The notes: a model not told the origin generated them from the sequence alone. A DNA stretch of 64,000 nt from an uncultured Candidatus Saccharibacteria bacterium (GCA_947166295.1 CAMVDR010000003.1:17375-81374); one strand, 5' to 3'; counted from the stretch's first letter, positions 33,745 through 43,984 are shown. Numbers and translations: made by a program.

Positions 33745-34481
33745 CCATAAATTACCGATTCTAATGGTCGTTTCGGTCGTCGATATTTTACCCCCGCTAT
33801 CTTTGGTAGATATTTCGAATATAGCCGAAAGATTTTACCCATCGGCCCGCCAAGCACGATAGTATTGGGCTGATAGCTCTTGATGATGTCGGGTAAACCT
33901 AGATATATTCTGGCGGCAATGTCTTGCATTATTTTTTTACCGCGTAAATCGGTGGCCGGATCTGTATGATAAAATTTTTCCAATGCGCTAGCCGCTGCGA
34001 TGTCTTCCCATTCAGATAGTTTGTTATTAAATTCATATTTTTGGTGACCTGGCTCAAAGTTTATGTTGGGTAAAAGTCTATTTTTTTCTACTACGCCGCC
34101 ACCTATACCAGTAGAAAAGGTTAAAAACACTGTGCGTCCAGATAGCCCGTAGCCTTCGTAGAGGGTTGCTAGATTCGCATCATTTTCAAAATAAATCGAA
34201 CAACTGAATAAATTTTTTATAGGGGTAAGAATATCAATATCATCCCAGGCACGATTGCCAAAATGAACTGAGTAATTTTTGTGTACAATACCCGGAATAG
34301 CTACTACTACTGAGCTAATTTTATATTTCTGAAAGTTCTCCAAATTTTCCGTCAAATCAGCTAAAAACTTCTTGGAGCCCCTAGCGGTAGGGAATTTTAC
34401 CCGCCTTAACACTCTGCCACGTTTGGAAAACAGTGCAATCAATGTTTTCGTTGCCCCTATATCTATTGCTAAGTATACCAT
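33708..34481 (-). CDS. ROK-family sugar kinase-like protein without the zinc motif
   Basis: 257 residues from ATG 34481. Phosphate loop AIDIGATKTLIAL, catalytic Asp in YFENDANLATL and adenosine loop TFSTGIGGGVV identify the ROK fold; FEPGH supplies the sugar-binding E and first zinc His. The CxCGxxGC motif of standard ROK kinases is missing. A minus-strand TAGAAT is 7 nt before the ATG. Likely phosphorylates glucose or an amino sugar (inference); could be catalytically altered. Confidence 0.8.
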   Translation of the reverse strand: MVYLAIDIGATKTLIALFSKRGRVLRRVKFPTARGSKKFLADLTENLENFQKYKISSVVVAIPGIVHKNYSVHFGNRAWDDIDILTPIKNLFSCSIYFENDANLATLYEGYGLSGRTVFLTFSTGIGGGVVEKNRLLPNINFEPGHQKYEFNNKLSEWEDIAAASALEKFYHTDPATDLRGKKIMQDIAARIYLGLPDIIKSYQPNTIVLGGPMGKIFRLYSKYLPKIAGVKYRRPKRPLESVIYGCYIYAKQKERE

Positions 34482-34559
34482 ACCTAAAATTCTACACCGT
34501 TCCAACCTCAAGATAAACCCTAGACTTTTTTCATAAAATCTGCTAAAATAATAAGAGTT

Positions 34560-34608
34560 TTAGGCTCATTCATAAGTGCCGCAAAACGACACTTTTAAAT
34601 GAGCCTAA
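34560..34608 (+). promoter_or_regulatory. rpsA leader hairpin
   Basis: TTAGGCTCATT pairs with AATGAGCCTAA, with AAGTG/CACTT inside, ending directly at the AAGGAAGG RBS. A hairpin placed against the RBS suggests autogenous control by S1 (inference). Confidence 0.55.
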
Positions 34609-34626
34609 GGAAGGAAAATATTAAAT

Positions 34627-35694
34627 ATGGCAAATGCCAAAAAAATCACTATGGACGAACTTCTTAAAGCAAATGAAGATTTGTTCAAAAAAGTTATCAC
34701 AGGAGACACTATTAAAGGTACAGTGCTCTCTGTCAAAAAACATGAAATACTAATCGACCTTGGTCCGCAAGGCATAGGTTTAGTCCCCCGCAGGGAAGCA
34801 TCTTTCGCGCGTAATCTAAACGTTGGCGACGAGGTGACTGCATCTGTGGTGGAGGCTGAGATGAAGGACGGCTACGTATTGCTTAGCCTTCGTAAGGCGG
34901 TCAAAGATAAAGGTTGGGACGAAATCACGGCCAAACTAGACAACGCTGAGACTGTAGAAGTTACTCCGTTTGACGCTAATCGCGGTGGCTTGCTTGTGGA
35001 GTACGAAGGTATCCGCGGCTTCTTACCAGTTTCGCAACTTTCTGCCGAACATTATCCACGCGTAGGCTCTGCAGACAAGGATGAAATCTTGCAGCGTCTA
35101 AATTCTCTAGTAGGGAAGGCAATTAAGGTTCGCATCTTAGATGCCAACAAGAAAGAAAATAAGCTTATCTTCTCCGAAAAAGAAGCCATCCGTGACGGTC
35201 TCGCTGCTCGCTTCGCCGAACTAAATGTTGGCGATGTAGTGAAAGGTGTAGTTACCGGTGTAGTAGATTTCGGTGTATTTGTAAATGTAGACGGTATCGA
35301 AGGTCTGGTCCACATTTCTGAGATTTCTTGGGAGCGCGTCAATAATCCATCTGATTATGTCAAGGTAGGTGACACTATCGAAGCTAAAATTATCGCCATC
35401 GATAAGGAACGCCTATCTCTCTCTATGAAGCAACTCGTAGAAGATCCATGGATTTCTGAGGTAGAAGGTCTGAAAAAAGGCTCCAAAGTAGAGGGTACCA
35501 TTACTCGTATTACTCCATTCGGCGCATTCGTTCAGATTTCTCCAGCAGTGGAAGCCTTGGTTCACGTATCTGAGCTTGGTGAAGGCTCCGATGTCGATCC
35601 GGAAAAAATCTTTACCCTAAATGAACGCAAAGATTTCAAGGTATTAGACATCGATAAGGAAGGTCGCAAAATCTCTTTATCAATCGCTAAATAA
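34627..35694 (+). CDS. rpsA: 30S ribosomal protein bS1, four S1 domains
   Basis: 355 residues. Four OB-fold S1 repeats at about 18-88, 103-180, 193-265 and 280-353; the clearest are GDVVKGVVTGVVDFGVFVNVDGIEGLVHISEISW and GSKVEGTITRITPFGAFVQI. Fewer domains than the six of E. coli. bS1 helps mRNA binding, notably for mRNAs with leaders; many genes here look leaderless. Strong RBS and a terminator at 35699 show a single-gene transcript. Confidence 0.94.
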   Translation: MANAKKITMDELLKANEDLFKKVITGDTIKGTVLSVKKHEILIDLGPQGIGLVPRREASFARNLNVGDEVTASVVEAEMKDGYVLLSLRKAVKDKGWDEITAKLDNAETVEVTPFDANRGGLLVEYEGIRGFLPVSQLSAEHYPRVGSADKDEILQRLNSLVGKAIKVRILDANKKENKLIFSEKEAIRDGLAARFAELNVGDVVKGVVTGVVDFGVFVNVDGIEGLVHISEISWERVNNPSDYVKVGDTIEAKIIAIDKERLSLSMKQLVEDPWISEVEGLKKGSKVEGTITRITPFGAFVQISPAVEALVHVSELGEGSDVDPEKIFTLNERKDFKVLDIDKEGRKISLSIAK

Positions 35695-35698
35695 ATTT

Positions 35699-35730
35699 AA
35701 AAAAATGGCCCCGAAAGGGGTCATTTTTGT
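35699..35730 (+). terminator. rpsA terminator
   Basis: AAATGGCCCC/GGGGTCATTTTTG hairpin with U-run. Confidence 0.85.
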
Positions 35731-35802
35731 TCTTTACTTATTAAACAATAAACGTTATAATGAAGAAAAGCGCTTAAACTTAATAGAAAGGTCATACAAA
35801 AA

Positions 35803-36114
35803 ATGGAAATGCAAAGTGTTGACGAATTTATCGAGTCACTACTAGTTGATAAAGGAATTACAGACATTGAACCAGAAATCAAAGCAGAATTATCTCAGGA
35901 AATGAAAACTAGATTGCTAGATCAGATCAATAAGGCCGCCATTATGCAGCTTAGCGAAGAAAAAGCTGCAGAACTTGCTTCCATGGTGGATGACCCAAAT
36001 TTTACTAACGAAAAAATGACTGAATTTATGCAGACCTCTGGTGTTAATTTGGCCGAAGTGGCGCTTGAGACTATGCTTCAGTTCCGTAACTTTTACCTTT
36101 CTTCGGAGCAATAA
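35803..36114 (+). CDS. DUF5663-like small protein
   Basis: 103 residues, acidic and all-helical: FIESLLVDKGITDIEPEIKAEL, then MKTRLLDQINKAAIMQLSEEKAAEL. This resembles the CPR-specific DUF5663 group. A paralogue is at 44991. GAAAGG precedes the ATG. It sits 1 nt before the giant coiled-coil gene, with which it is probably co-translated. Confidence 0.6.
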   Translation: MEMQSVDEFIESLLVDKGITDIEPEIKAELSQEMKTRLLDQINKAAIMQLSEEKAAELASMVDDPNFTNEKMTEFMQTSGVNLAEVALETMLQFRNFYLSSEQ

Positions 36115-36115
36115 A

Positions 36116-39100
36116 ATGGAAAGCGCACCAAGGCCCAACAACGAAGCTACAGCGACCAGCCAATGGGATAGTTTATCTAATTATGCAGGCGAGAAGAATA
36201 TCAATGATAGAACCGGCAAAAGACGAACATTTACGGAGTTTGATCTTTATCCTAAACAACCTGGTGAAACCAATGAGGAGTATGGGGCTAGGTTAAAATT
36301 CATGCACCAAAAAACTGCAGAATACCAAGCGGAAGAGGCGGCTAGGGAAGCTGAAGCTAGAGCGATTACGGATAAAAATGATCTGAGGACTAATAGCTAT
36401 CTAGAATCAGAGCAAGGTAAACAGGAGCTTCAGGCGGAAGCCAATTTTGATCGTATTTCTGAAAAAATAGAACAAGCCATAAAAGACGGCAAGATTACAG
36501 AAGAACATGCCAAGGTATTGCTAGAAAAGCAGCTAGATAAAGCCACTAATGTGATTGATGGCATTAGGCAAGATTATGTAGATCGTCAATCCGTTGGAAC
36601 TCCAGAAGAACAAGAAGCGTATAATAAATGGTTAAGCAATCACGATGAAGAGAATAAAAAAAATCTCGAAGCTCGTAAAGAGGCTTCGGGAGAGGGTATC
36701 GGGGAGGAACAGGAAAAACACGAAGAGCAAGAAAAGCTTAAAGTAGAGGAAGAAGAAAAAACTAAGTTAGAAGAAGAAAAAAAGAGGCAATTAGAAGAAT
36801 TAATTAAAAACGAAGAAGAGAAAAAAAGGCTCGAAGCACGATTAAAACAAATTGATGAGGAGCTAGGGCCTTTGGCGGCAATTAATGCTGATTTTACCCA
36901 CGATAAGAAAGAGCTAGCTCACGATATAGCCGAACAACAATTAAATGAAGAGCAAGCAAAATCTAATTTAATTAAGCGCATCTGGAAAGGTAGTATAGCT
37001 AGGAAGTACTATCAGAAAAAATACGAACGCCAACTGTTGTCTGGCGAGCGTGCGGCCGGCACCGGCGATGACGGCAAAGACATTATGCTGGACGACATAA
37101 TTAGGGATCGTAGTGGTAGCGCTATTCGACGTTTTGTGCTAGGCGCCACAGAGGATATGCAATATATTCACGAAAAGATCGGTAAAGAACGTAAAGATGG
37201 TACGTACGACGGCGAAAAACTAACCGAAGCCGACGCCGAGACCACTAATGCTGTACGTGGTGCTATTGAAAAATTTGCTAGCGCCAAAATTCCAGAAGGG
37301 GGCTCGATCGAGGACTTGAAAAGGATTTTTGGAAATGACATCAAACGTATTAAGGCAGAGGCTAGGGACCAAGGCCAAAATATAGACGCGACAACGATTG
37401 ATAATTATTTAGAAGTCGCCATGCAAGCTAGGCAAAGAGTGGAACATGGCATAGCTATGGACAGAGTGATGGAAGGTTTTAGGGTTTTCAATGCCGATGT
37501 TCGTAATAACATGCGCACCGAAGCCCATCGCGATAACATAGATAAAATAGTCAACAGAATAGAAAGTAGTAAAATTGGATCAGTTATCCCAGCTGAAGCT
37601 CTTGCTATGGCAGTGGGAACAGCTTGGTCGCTTATCCAAACTGGCGCTAGGAGTGCAGCTCGAATTGCGGCTCCCGTGGGCGGCATAGCCGTATCTGGCG
37701 CTCTGGCGGGGTTGAGAGAGCGCAACCGTGTCACGGAAGACCGTGCGCGCATGATGAGGGACGCTGCTGTCGGTTTAGAGTATGATGGTATGTCTGACGA
37801 AGAAATTAGAGGTCGCCGTGCCAAAAAGCGCGCTAAATATGAAGCCAGGATCGGTGGAACCCTTTATGATTTAAGGCCAGCTAGTGAGTTGACTTCCAAT
37901 ATTGCTCAGGCGTTGAACTCTGGCGATAGCGAAGCTAAACTGAGAGCTATTGCTGAGGCCAGAGTTAGAATTGGCTACTCCGATTCTGAGCAAAAAGATT
38001 TAATTTCCTATTCGTCTGCGGATAAAATGGGAGACGAGAGGACTAGATTGGACATGGCTGTCATTCGTGCCGAAAAGAGCCTATCCGAAGAAGAAAAACG
38101 AAGATTGGAAATTTTAAAGACAGTAGTTCGTAAAGAAATTAATAACGACGTAAACGAAAATGATCAAGATTTTCGCAAAGTACGCGCGGCTCAAGCCGTA
38201 AAGCAGGCTGGTAAAACCGTATTGATTGGTTCTGCAGTATTCTTTGCTTCTCAAGAGATCATGGCGACTATCGATCCAAACAAAGTTGGTTTATTTGAAA
38301 AAGCTGGTCTTCTTAAGACTCAAAATAACGAAAATGCGCAAGAAACCATTCTTGCAAGTTTAGCTGGGCCTAGCGTTCGTACTGAAACACATGTTGATAC
38401 AATCGAAGATATAAGTGGCGATAGACAAACAGAAATAAATCAATATGAACAGGCCGGGTATACCAAAGTCGAAAAAACTGCTGCCTGGACAGAAACCAAG
38501 AAAGATTTAGTTGAAGTTGATCCATCTCAGTCTACTGCCCAAGTTAAGGTTGAATATGACGGCTGGGCCAATAATGGCACGTCTGTTTCTGATGGTAATG
38601 AATTGAGACTCTATCTTAATAACGGTCAAATTACTTCTGGCATGCATGGCGTATCAACGATGGGAGGGGAAGCGTTAGACTATGATGCGGCCGCAGCTGC
38701 AGGGCGAGTCAAGCTTTATTTGACTATCGGTGATAGTAAATTTGAGATAGCATCAAAGGTCAATTCCGCCGGAGAGCTTGCGTGGGGGGAGAACGGATTA
38801 TTTACTACGACTACCGGTGAAACTATTCAGGCAGTTAGTAACAACGGGGAGAAACTCTATAAATACGCCGAAATCGTGTTAGATAATGGTAAAGATGCTA
38901 ACGGTATATCCCACATCATACCATTTGCTACAGACTTAGGCTCGGATTCTTTCTCTGGTAAGATTCAGCAAGTAGCAGAAACTACTGTAGAACATCCTGC
39001 AATGTATGATTTTGTCAAAACTACAGTTACAGAAATTCCGCGCGATATATCATACGGTGGCATAGCGACGGCTCAGACTTCACGAGTCGGATTGGGTGGC

Positions 39101-39559
39101 CCACGTACCGCTAATAATGGCGGAGGTGACGGTCCAATGGCAATAGTAGGTACTACTGGAGACATTCCTCCAGAAATTATTGAAGGCTCCGAGGCACAAG
39201 AAATTGTCAATAACATCAATAACGAAGCCTCTAATCCTGCAGAAAATAATAACATGAATCAGGAGGCCACATTAGGACGGAATACTCCGCCCGCGCAATC
39301 AGCGGAACAAGCAGATACGGCAAAAGCCGAGTTCACCGAGCGCATAAGAAGAGATTTTGGCAATTTGGTCGGAGAAGATGGTGTTAATTATATGTCTGGC
39401 AATATCAACGATAATAATACTGCCACAGGTATCTCGCAATGGTGGAATAGTCTTAATCAAGAGGCCAAAGATGCCGTGATTGATTTTGAAAGCGAATATC
39501 ATCCGTACGGGACTATGCTGAGAAGTTGGCTACAACTTAATGGACATATTGAGAGATAG
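36116..39559 (+). CDS. Very large coiled-coil protein with central hydrophobic segments
   Basis: 1147 residues from ATG 36116 (GGAG 8 nt upstream, inside the preceding gene). Residues 1-95 are polar; a highly charged E/K coiled coil follows (about 190-290). Two weakly hydrophobic stretches (about 485-530 AMAVGTAWSLI...GALAGL, and about 700-720 VLIGSAVFFASQEIM) may be membrane-inserted. After residue 740 the protein is soluble-looking and beta-rich, with an N/G/P-rich linker at about 1000-1070. No family recognised. A Saccharibacteria-specific envelope or secretion component is possible. Confidence 0.7.
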   Translation: MESAPRPNNEATATSQWDSLSNYAGEKNINDRTGKRRTFTEFDLYPKQPGETNEEYGARLKFMHQKTAEYQAEEAAREAEARAITDKNDLRTNSYLESEQGKQELQAEANFDRISEKIEQAIKDGKITEEHAKVLLEKQLDKATNVIDGIRQDYVDRQSVGTPEEQEAYNKWLSNHDEENKKNLEARKEASGEGIGEEQEKHEEQEKLKVEEEEKTKLEEEKKRQLEELIKNEEEKKRLEARLKQIDEELGPLAAINADFTHDKKELAHDIAEQQLNEEQAKSNLIKRIWKGSIARKYYQKKYERQLLSGERAAGTGDDGKDIMLDDIIRDRSGSAIRRFVLGATEDMQYIHEKIGKERKDGTYDGEKLTEADAETTNAVRGAIEKFASAKIPEGGSIEDLKRIFGNDIKRIKAEARDQGQNIDATTIDNYLEVAMQARQRVEHGIAMDRVMEGFRVFNADVRNNMRTEAHRDNIDKIVNRIESSKIGSVIPAEALAMAVGTAWSLIQTGARSAARIAAPVGGIAVSGALAGLRERNRVTEDRARMMRDAAVGLEYDGMSDEEIRGRRAKKRAKYEARIGGTLYDLRPASELTSNIAQALNSGDSEAKLRAIAEARVRIGYSDSEQKDLISYSSADKMGDERTRLDMAVIRAEKSLSEEEKRRLEILKTVVRKEINNDVNENDQDFRKVRAAQAVKQAGKTVLIGSAVFFASQEIMATIDPNKVGLFEKAGLLKTQNNENAQETILASLAGPSVRTETHVDTIEDISGDRQTEINQYEQAGYTKVEKTAAWTETKKDLVEVDPSQSTAQVKVEYDGWANNGTSVSDGNELRLYLNNGQITSGMHGVSTMGGEALDYDAAAAAGRVKLYLTIGDSKFEIASKVNSAGELAWGENGLFTTTTGETIQAVSNNGEKLYKYAEIVLDNGKDANGISHIIPFATDLGSDSFSGKIQQVAETTVEHPAMYDFVKTTVTEIPRDISYGGIATAQTSRVGLGGPRTANNGGGDGPMAIVGTTGDIPPEIIEGSEAQEIVNNINNEASNPAENNNMNQEATLGRNTPPAQSAEQADTAKAEFTERIRRDFGNLVGEDGVNYMSGNINDNNTATGISQWWNSLNQEAKDAVIDFESEYHPYGTMLRSWLQLNGHIER

Positions 39560-39622
39560 GCATTTAGAGTTAAAATTGGTTTTTAGTCACGCTCGTGGTA
39601 TAATTAGCGTAAGGAGATTTTT

Positions 39623-41344
39623 GTGAAAAAAACTAACAAAGCTTACCAAGCACGTCCTTGGCTCGAATATTATGACGAAGAAAACATTCCCAGTAGTATA
39701 GAATATCCAGATTGTTCTATGGTAGACATGATTATGCAATCTGCCGAAAAATGGCCAGATAATGTAGCCTATTCTTACTACGGCCACAAGGTTACTTATA
39801 AAAACTTTATCCGCAAGATAGAAAAAGCCGCCCGTGCACTTAAAAATTACGGCGTTAAAGAAGGCGATCGCGTTACCATATGCATGCCCAATACGCCAGA
39901 GGGTATCACGATGGTGTATGCCGTAAATATGGTTGGCGCAGTATGTAATATGGTCCATCCTCTATCGTCAGAGAAGGAACTAGAGTATTACATTAAAGTA
40001 GCTGATTCCAAATACGTTTTAGTTATAGACGCGGTGTTTGACAAAATCTACCGTCTGCGCGATACTGCGCAACTAGAGCGCATTATTGTGGTACGCCCCT
40101 CAGATGGCTTAGGCTTTTTGAAGAAAAAGCTCTACAATACTTTACACATTAAAAAGGTCCGGCTTCCAGCCAACGATAACCGTGTAGTACTTTGGGAAGA
40201 CTTTATCGCTAATTCATATTTCTATCAGGGCAATTACCACGAGGAGCGTGGCGGGGAAGATCTCGCTGTGATTATGTATTCTGGCGGTACCACTGGCGCC
40301 CCCAAGGCCGTAATGCTTTCTAATCTTAATATTAATGCCGAATCCATCTGTGACGCCACCATGATACGTCAAGTTGTTCCGGGGGCTACGGTGCTTTCCA
40401 TTCTACCACTCTTCCACTGTTTTGGTCTGGGCGTTTGTATTCACACGCCGCTCTGTAAAGGTATGGGCTGCATATTGATACCGGCTTTTTCGCACAAGCA
40501 ATTTGCGGACATCATCAAGAAAAATAGCCCTAACTTCATTGTAGGCGTACCTACCCTATTCGAAGCATTGGTTAATACTAAACTCAAGCGCGACGATCTT
40601 AAATCGGTCACTGCCGTAATTTGTGGTGGCGATGCGCTCAACCAAACTCTGCGTGACAAAGTCAATGATTATCTCAAGGCCCATGGTTCCAGTGCTAAAA
40701 TTCGCGTCGGCTATGGCTTAACAGAGGGTTCCGGCGCAGTCTGTTTGTCTCCGGAAGATGCTTTTGCCGACGGTATCATCGGCGCCCCATTTCCGGATAC
40801 ATATCTTAAAATAGTCAAAAATGACACTTTTGATGAACTCCCAGTCGGCGGAGAAGGCGAAATCTGCATCTCTAGTCCATTAGTAATGATGGGTTATCTT
40901 GGAGACGATGCTGAAACCGCGCAGGCACTTCGTATCCATCCAGACGGCAAATTGTGGCTGCACACTGGGGATATCGGCTATCTTGGCAAAGATGGTTTTA
41001 TTTACTTTGCCCAGCGCCTCAAGCGTATTATCGTTTCTTCTGGTTATAATATCTACCCGACTCATCTAGAATCTATCATTAATTCTCATGAGGGTGTATT
41101 GACTTCTACCGTTATTGGCATAGATCACCACTACAAAGGTCAGGTTCCGAAAGCGTTTATTGTTTTGAAACCAGGCTATAAGGCAGGGAAGAAAATAGAG
41201 CGAGAAATCCGCGCTCTGCTAGAACGCAATGTCCCAATCTATGCTCTCCCGGTAGCTTATGAATTTCGCGATAAGCTACCTCAAACCAAAGTTGGCAAAG
41301 TTGCGTTCAAGAAGCTAGAGGAAGAGGAAAAGGCGAAAAAATAA
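39623..41344 (+). CDS. AMP-forming acyl-CoA synthetase/ligase (ANL superfamily)
   Basis: 573 residues, GTG start with AAGGAG 7 nt upstream. ATP motif MYSGGTTGAPKAVMLS (about 203-218), VGYGLTEGSG (A5), LHTGDIGY (A7), RLKRIIVSSGYNIYP (A8) and the catalytic Lys in LPQTKVGKVAFK (A10) are intact. The family activates fatty or other carboxylic acids as acyl-adenylates and usually forms CoA thioesters. With limited lipid synthesis expected in this phylum, activation of scavenged fatty acids is plausible (inference). Confidence 0.9.
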   Translation: MKKTNKAYQARPWLEYYDEENIPSSIEYPDCSMVDMIMQSAEKWPDNVAYSYYGHKVTYKNFIRKIEKAARALKNYGVKEGDRVTICMPNTPEGITMVYAVNMVGAVCNMVHPLSSEKELEYYIKVADSKYVLVIDAVFDKIYRLRDTAQLERIIVVRPSDGLGFLKKKLYNTLHIKKVRLPANDNRVVLWEDFIANSYFYQGNYHEERGGEDLAVIMYSGGTTGAPKAVMLSNLNINAESICDATMIRQVVPGATVLSILPLFHCFGLGVCIHTPLCKGMGCILIPAFSHKQFADIIKKNSPNFIVGVPTLFEALVNTKLKRDDLKSVTAVICGGDALNQTLRDKVNDYLKAHGSSAKIRVGYGLTEGSGAVCLSPEDAFADGIIGAPFPDTYLKIVKNDTFDELPVGGEGEICISSPLVMMGYLGDDAETAQALRIHPDGKLWLHTGDIGYLGKDGFIYFAQRLKRIIVSSGYNIYPTHLESIINSHEGVLTSTVIGIDHHYKGQVPKAFIVLKPGYKAGKKIEREIRALLERNVPIYALPVAYEFRDKLPQTKVGKVAFKKLEEEEKAKK

Positions 41345-41346
41345 GT

Positions 41347-41835
41347 ATGCTCTGGAAAATCCTCGTAGTATTGCTTATTTCTATGGTGCCACTAGTAGAA
41401 CTTCGTGGTGCCATCCCGGTAGCTGTAGGCATGGATCTAGGCCTGCCAGAATGGCTAGTCTTAATCGTGGCCATCATCGGTAATATTATCCCGGTACCAA
41501 TTATTTATTTCTTTGCACGAAAGTTTCTAGAATGGGGCGCCACACGCAAGTGGAAGCCTCTCAGGCAATTTTGTAGTTTCTGTATCAAAAAAGGCGAAAA
41601 GGCGGGCAACAAACTGCTTAAGAAAGCTGGAAACTATGGTACGTATTTTGCTCTCTTTCTCTTTGTGGCCGTACCAATCCCTGGCACCGGTGCCTGGACG
41701 GGCACTCTTGCGGCCAGTATTTTGAATCTAGACTTTAAGAAGACTATGATTGCTATTATGTCTGGTGTATTGGTGGCTGGTCTAATTATGCTCGCTGTTT
41801 CGCTTGGGTTGTTTAGAGTAATTTTTGGCGGATAA
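41347..41835 (+). CDS. COG2426-type small-multidrug-export-like membrane protein
   Basis: 162 residues, about four helices. LVELRGAIPVAV, GNIIPVPIIYFFARKFL and the loop VAVPIPGTGAWTGTLAA are conserved in this family of unknown transport function. Starts 3 nt after the ligase gene, so one operon. Confidence 0.82.
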   Translation: MLWKILVVLLISMVPLVELRGAIPVAVGMDLGLPEWLVLIVAIIGNIIPVPIIYFFARKFLEWGATRKWKPLRQFCSFCIKKGEKAGNKLLKKAGNYGTYFALFLFVAVPIPGTGAWTGTLAASILNLDFKKTMIAIMSGVLVAGLIMLAVSLGLFRVIFGG

Positions 41836-41892
41836 TTTTTAGTTTAGCTTAAGCTTCGCCTGCTATTATGAAACTATAAACAGGAGAAGTAT

Positions 41893-41946
41893 ATGAACTA
41901 TAATAAACAGAAAAAAGAGCAGCGTTATTTCAACTATTCCATTTAA
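41893..41946 (+). CDS. Micro-ORF, 17 residues
   Basis: MNYNKQKKEQRYFNYSI followed by TAA, with ACAGGAGAAG upstream and TATTAT at 41864-41869. The remaining sequence to the tRNA-Asn terminator has no ORF. One of three tiny K/R/Q-rich ORFs with strong RBS in the window. Confidence 0.4.
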   Translation: MNYNKQKKEQRYFNYSI

Positions 41947-42015
41947 ACCAAAAGTCTTATCGTCACTCGTCGTCTAGACTCACGCTATAAGCCCGAGCCA
42001 CTTAACTAAACAAAA

Positions 42016-42052
42016 AATGAGCAGATAAAGGGGGGTTTATCTGCTCATTTTG
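42016..42052. terminator. tRNA-Asn terminator
   Basis: AAAATGAGCAGATAAA/TTTATCTGCTCATTTT hairpin; on the minus strand it ends in TTTTTTG and directly follows tRNA-Asn. Confidence 0.85.
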
Positions 42053-42125
42053 GCTCCCCCGGCCAGACTCGAACTGGCAACCTCGAAGTTAACAGCTTCT
42101 TGCTCCACCATTGAGCTACAGGGGA
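42051..42125 (-). tRNA. tRNA-Asn (GTT)
   Basis: 75 nt with encoded CCA. Acceptor TCCCCTG/CGGGGGA, discriminator G, anticodon loop CTGTTAA, T-loop TTCGAGT. Confidence 0.95.
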
Positions 42126-42217
42126 ATACCTCTATTATAGCATATTTTCTCAAAATGTGGTAAAATTAAAGAAGCTATTTATATTTTTTGTGTATTACTA
42201 AAACAGAAAGGAGAGTT

Positions 42218-43984
42218 ATGGAAGAAAAAACAATTCAAATTGCCGGTTCTATTACTGTGGATGAGTTGGCTACCGCACTTGGCCTTTCTGTGACCGAGTT
42301 AATCGGTACACTTTTTAAAAACGGTATCGTCGCCACTATTAATCAGCGTCTAGATTACGAAACCGCTAGCATCATCATAGATGAGCTAGGTCTCGAAAAT
42401 GTCAAGCTAGAACGCAAAAACACTTCTACTAAAACCTCAGATTTTCATCGGGAATTATCAGATAAGGCCGTTACGCGCCCTCCGGTGGTGGCCGTTATGG
42501 GTCACGTAGATCATGGTAAAACTACTCTTCTAGACACTCTTCTTCACAAAAAAACTGTAGAAGCTGAGGCTGGTGGTATCACCCAGCATATTTCTGCCTA
42601 TCAGCTTAAGCACGATGATCGTATTATCACTTTTCTAGATACTCCTGGCCATGAGGCTTTCGCTGCTATCCGTCAGCACGGCGCTATGCTTACCGATATC
42701 GTAGTTATAGTGGTGGCCGCAGATGATGGCGTTAAGCCGCAGACGGTAGAAGCTATCAACTTCGCCAAATCTGCTAATGCCAAGATCATCGTTGCTATCA
42801 ATAAAATAGATCGTGAAGGTGCTGATATCGACCGCACCAAGGCAGATCTTAGCCAGCACGGTCTCCAGCCAGAAGAATGGGGTGGTGATATCACCATGGT
42901 GCCAATTTCCGCCAAAATGAATCAAAATCTCGACAAGCTCTTAGATATGATTCTCCTTACCGCCGATATTGAAGAACTTAAAGCCGATGTGGATATCCCT
43001 GCCGAAGGTCTCGTTATCGAATCTCACATGGAGACTGGCAAAGGTTCCGTAGTAAATCTTCTTGTTACTGGTGGGGAACTAAAAACTGGCGAGTTTATCG
43101 TGGCAGGCTCTACCTATGCCAAAATTCGCACTATGCTAGACTGGAAAGGCAAACCCAAAGGCAAAGCTACTCCTTCCACCCCAGTTACTATCACTGGCTT
43201 CAAGGAACTTCCGAATTTCGGCGATCGCTTTATAGAGGTTAAAGACGAAAAAACCGCCCGTAAAATGGCTCTTCTTAATGCGCAGGCTGCAGCTAACGAA
43301 TCTGCCAGTGCTAATGTTACTAGTTCAGATCTTCTGCGCATGATGAACGTAGCCGACAATTCCAAGACTTTCAACGTTATCGTTAAAGGCGACGTTTTGG
43401 GCTCCGTCACCTCCGTAGTAGATAGCCTCAAGATGATAGACACTAAAGGTGAGGTTACTCTTAATATTGTCTCTACCGGTGTAGGCGACATTAATGAAAA
43501 CGATGTTTATATGGCCGCCGGCGGCAATACTGTAATTTACGGTTTTAATGTTTCTGTCCCTATTAATATCTCTAAAATGGCCGCACGTGACGGCGTACCT
43601 ATCCGTACTTATCGCGTCATCTACGAGCTCCTAGACGACGCCAAACACGAGATGGAAAACTTACTAGATGCTGAAATTATCGAAGAAGACAAAGGCGAGA
43701 TGAAAGTTCTCGGCGTATTTCGTACTGAAAAAACTAGCATTATTGCTGGCGGGGAAGTACTAAAAGGCGATGCTAAGCCTGGTTTTCTTGCTCGCATAGT
43801 CCGTAATAAAGAATTCCTTGGCGAAGCCGAAGTTACCTCAGTGCAAAAAGAAAAAATCGACGTAAAAGAGCTTACTGCTGGTGAAACTGGCGGCCTCGCC
43901 CTTAAGACTGCCTCCAAAATTGATCTCCAGATCGGTGATCGTCTCAAATTCTTCACCCGCGAATCTAAAAAACGCACTCTTTAA
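42218..43984 (+). CDS. infB: Translation initiation factor IF-2
   Basis: 588 residues from ATG 42218, preceded by AAAGGAGAG. Short IF2-N domain (VDELATALGLSVTELIGTLFKNG), then the GTPase: MGHVDHGKTTLLDTL, DTPGHEAF and NKIDREG, followed by domains II-IV. The N-terminal extension is very short compared with E. coli. IF-2 places initiator tRNA on the ribosome. Upstream frame to 42188 covers the RBS and is rejected. Confidence 0.97.
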   Translation: MEEKTIQIAGSITVDELATALGLSVTELIGTLFKNGIVATINQRLDYETASIIIDELGLENVKLERKNTSTKTSDFHRELSDKAVTRPPVVAVMGHVDHGKTTLLDTLLHKKTVEAEAGGITQHISAYQLKHDDRIITFLDTPGHEAFAAIRQHGAMLTDIVVIVVAADDGVKPQTVEAINFAKSANAKIIVAINKIDREGADIDRTKADLSQHGLQPEEWGGDITMVPISAKMNQNLDKLLDMILLTADIEELKADVDIPAEGLVIESHMETGKGSVVNLLVTGGELKTGEFIVAGSTYAKIRTMLDWKGKPKGKATPSTPVTITGFKELPNFGDRFIEVKDEKTARKMALLNAQAAANESASANVTSSDLLRMMNVADNSKTFNVIVKGDVLGSVTSVVDSLKMIDTKGEVTLNIVSTGVGDINENDVYMAAGGNTVIYGFNVSVPINISKMAARDGVPIRTYRVIYELLDDAKHEMENLLDAEIIEEDKGEMKVLGVFRTEKTSIIAGGEVLKGDAKPGFLARIVRNKEFLGEAEVTSVQKEKIDVKELTAGETGGLALKTASKIDLQIGDRLKFFTRESKKRTL

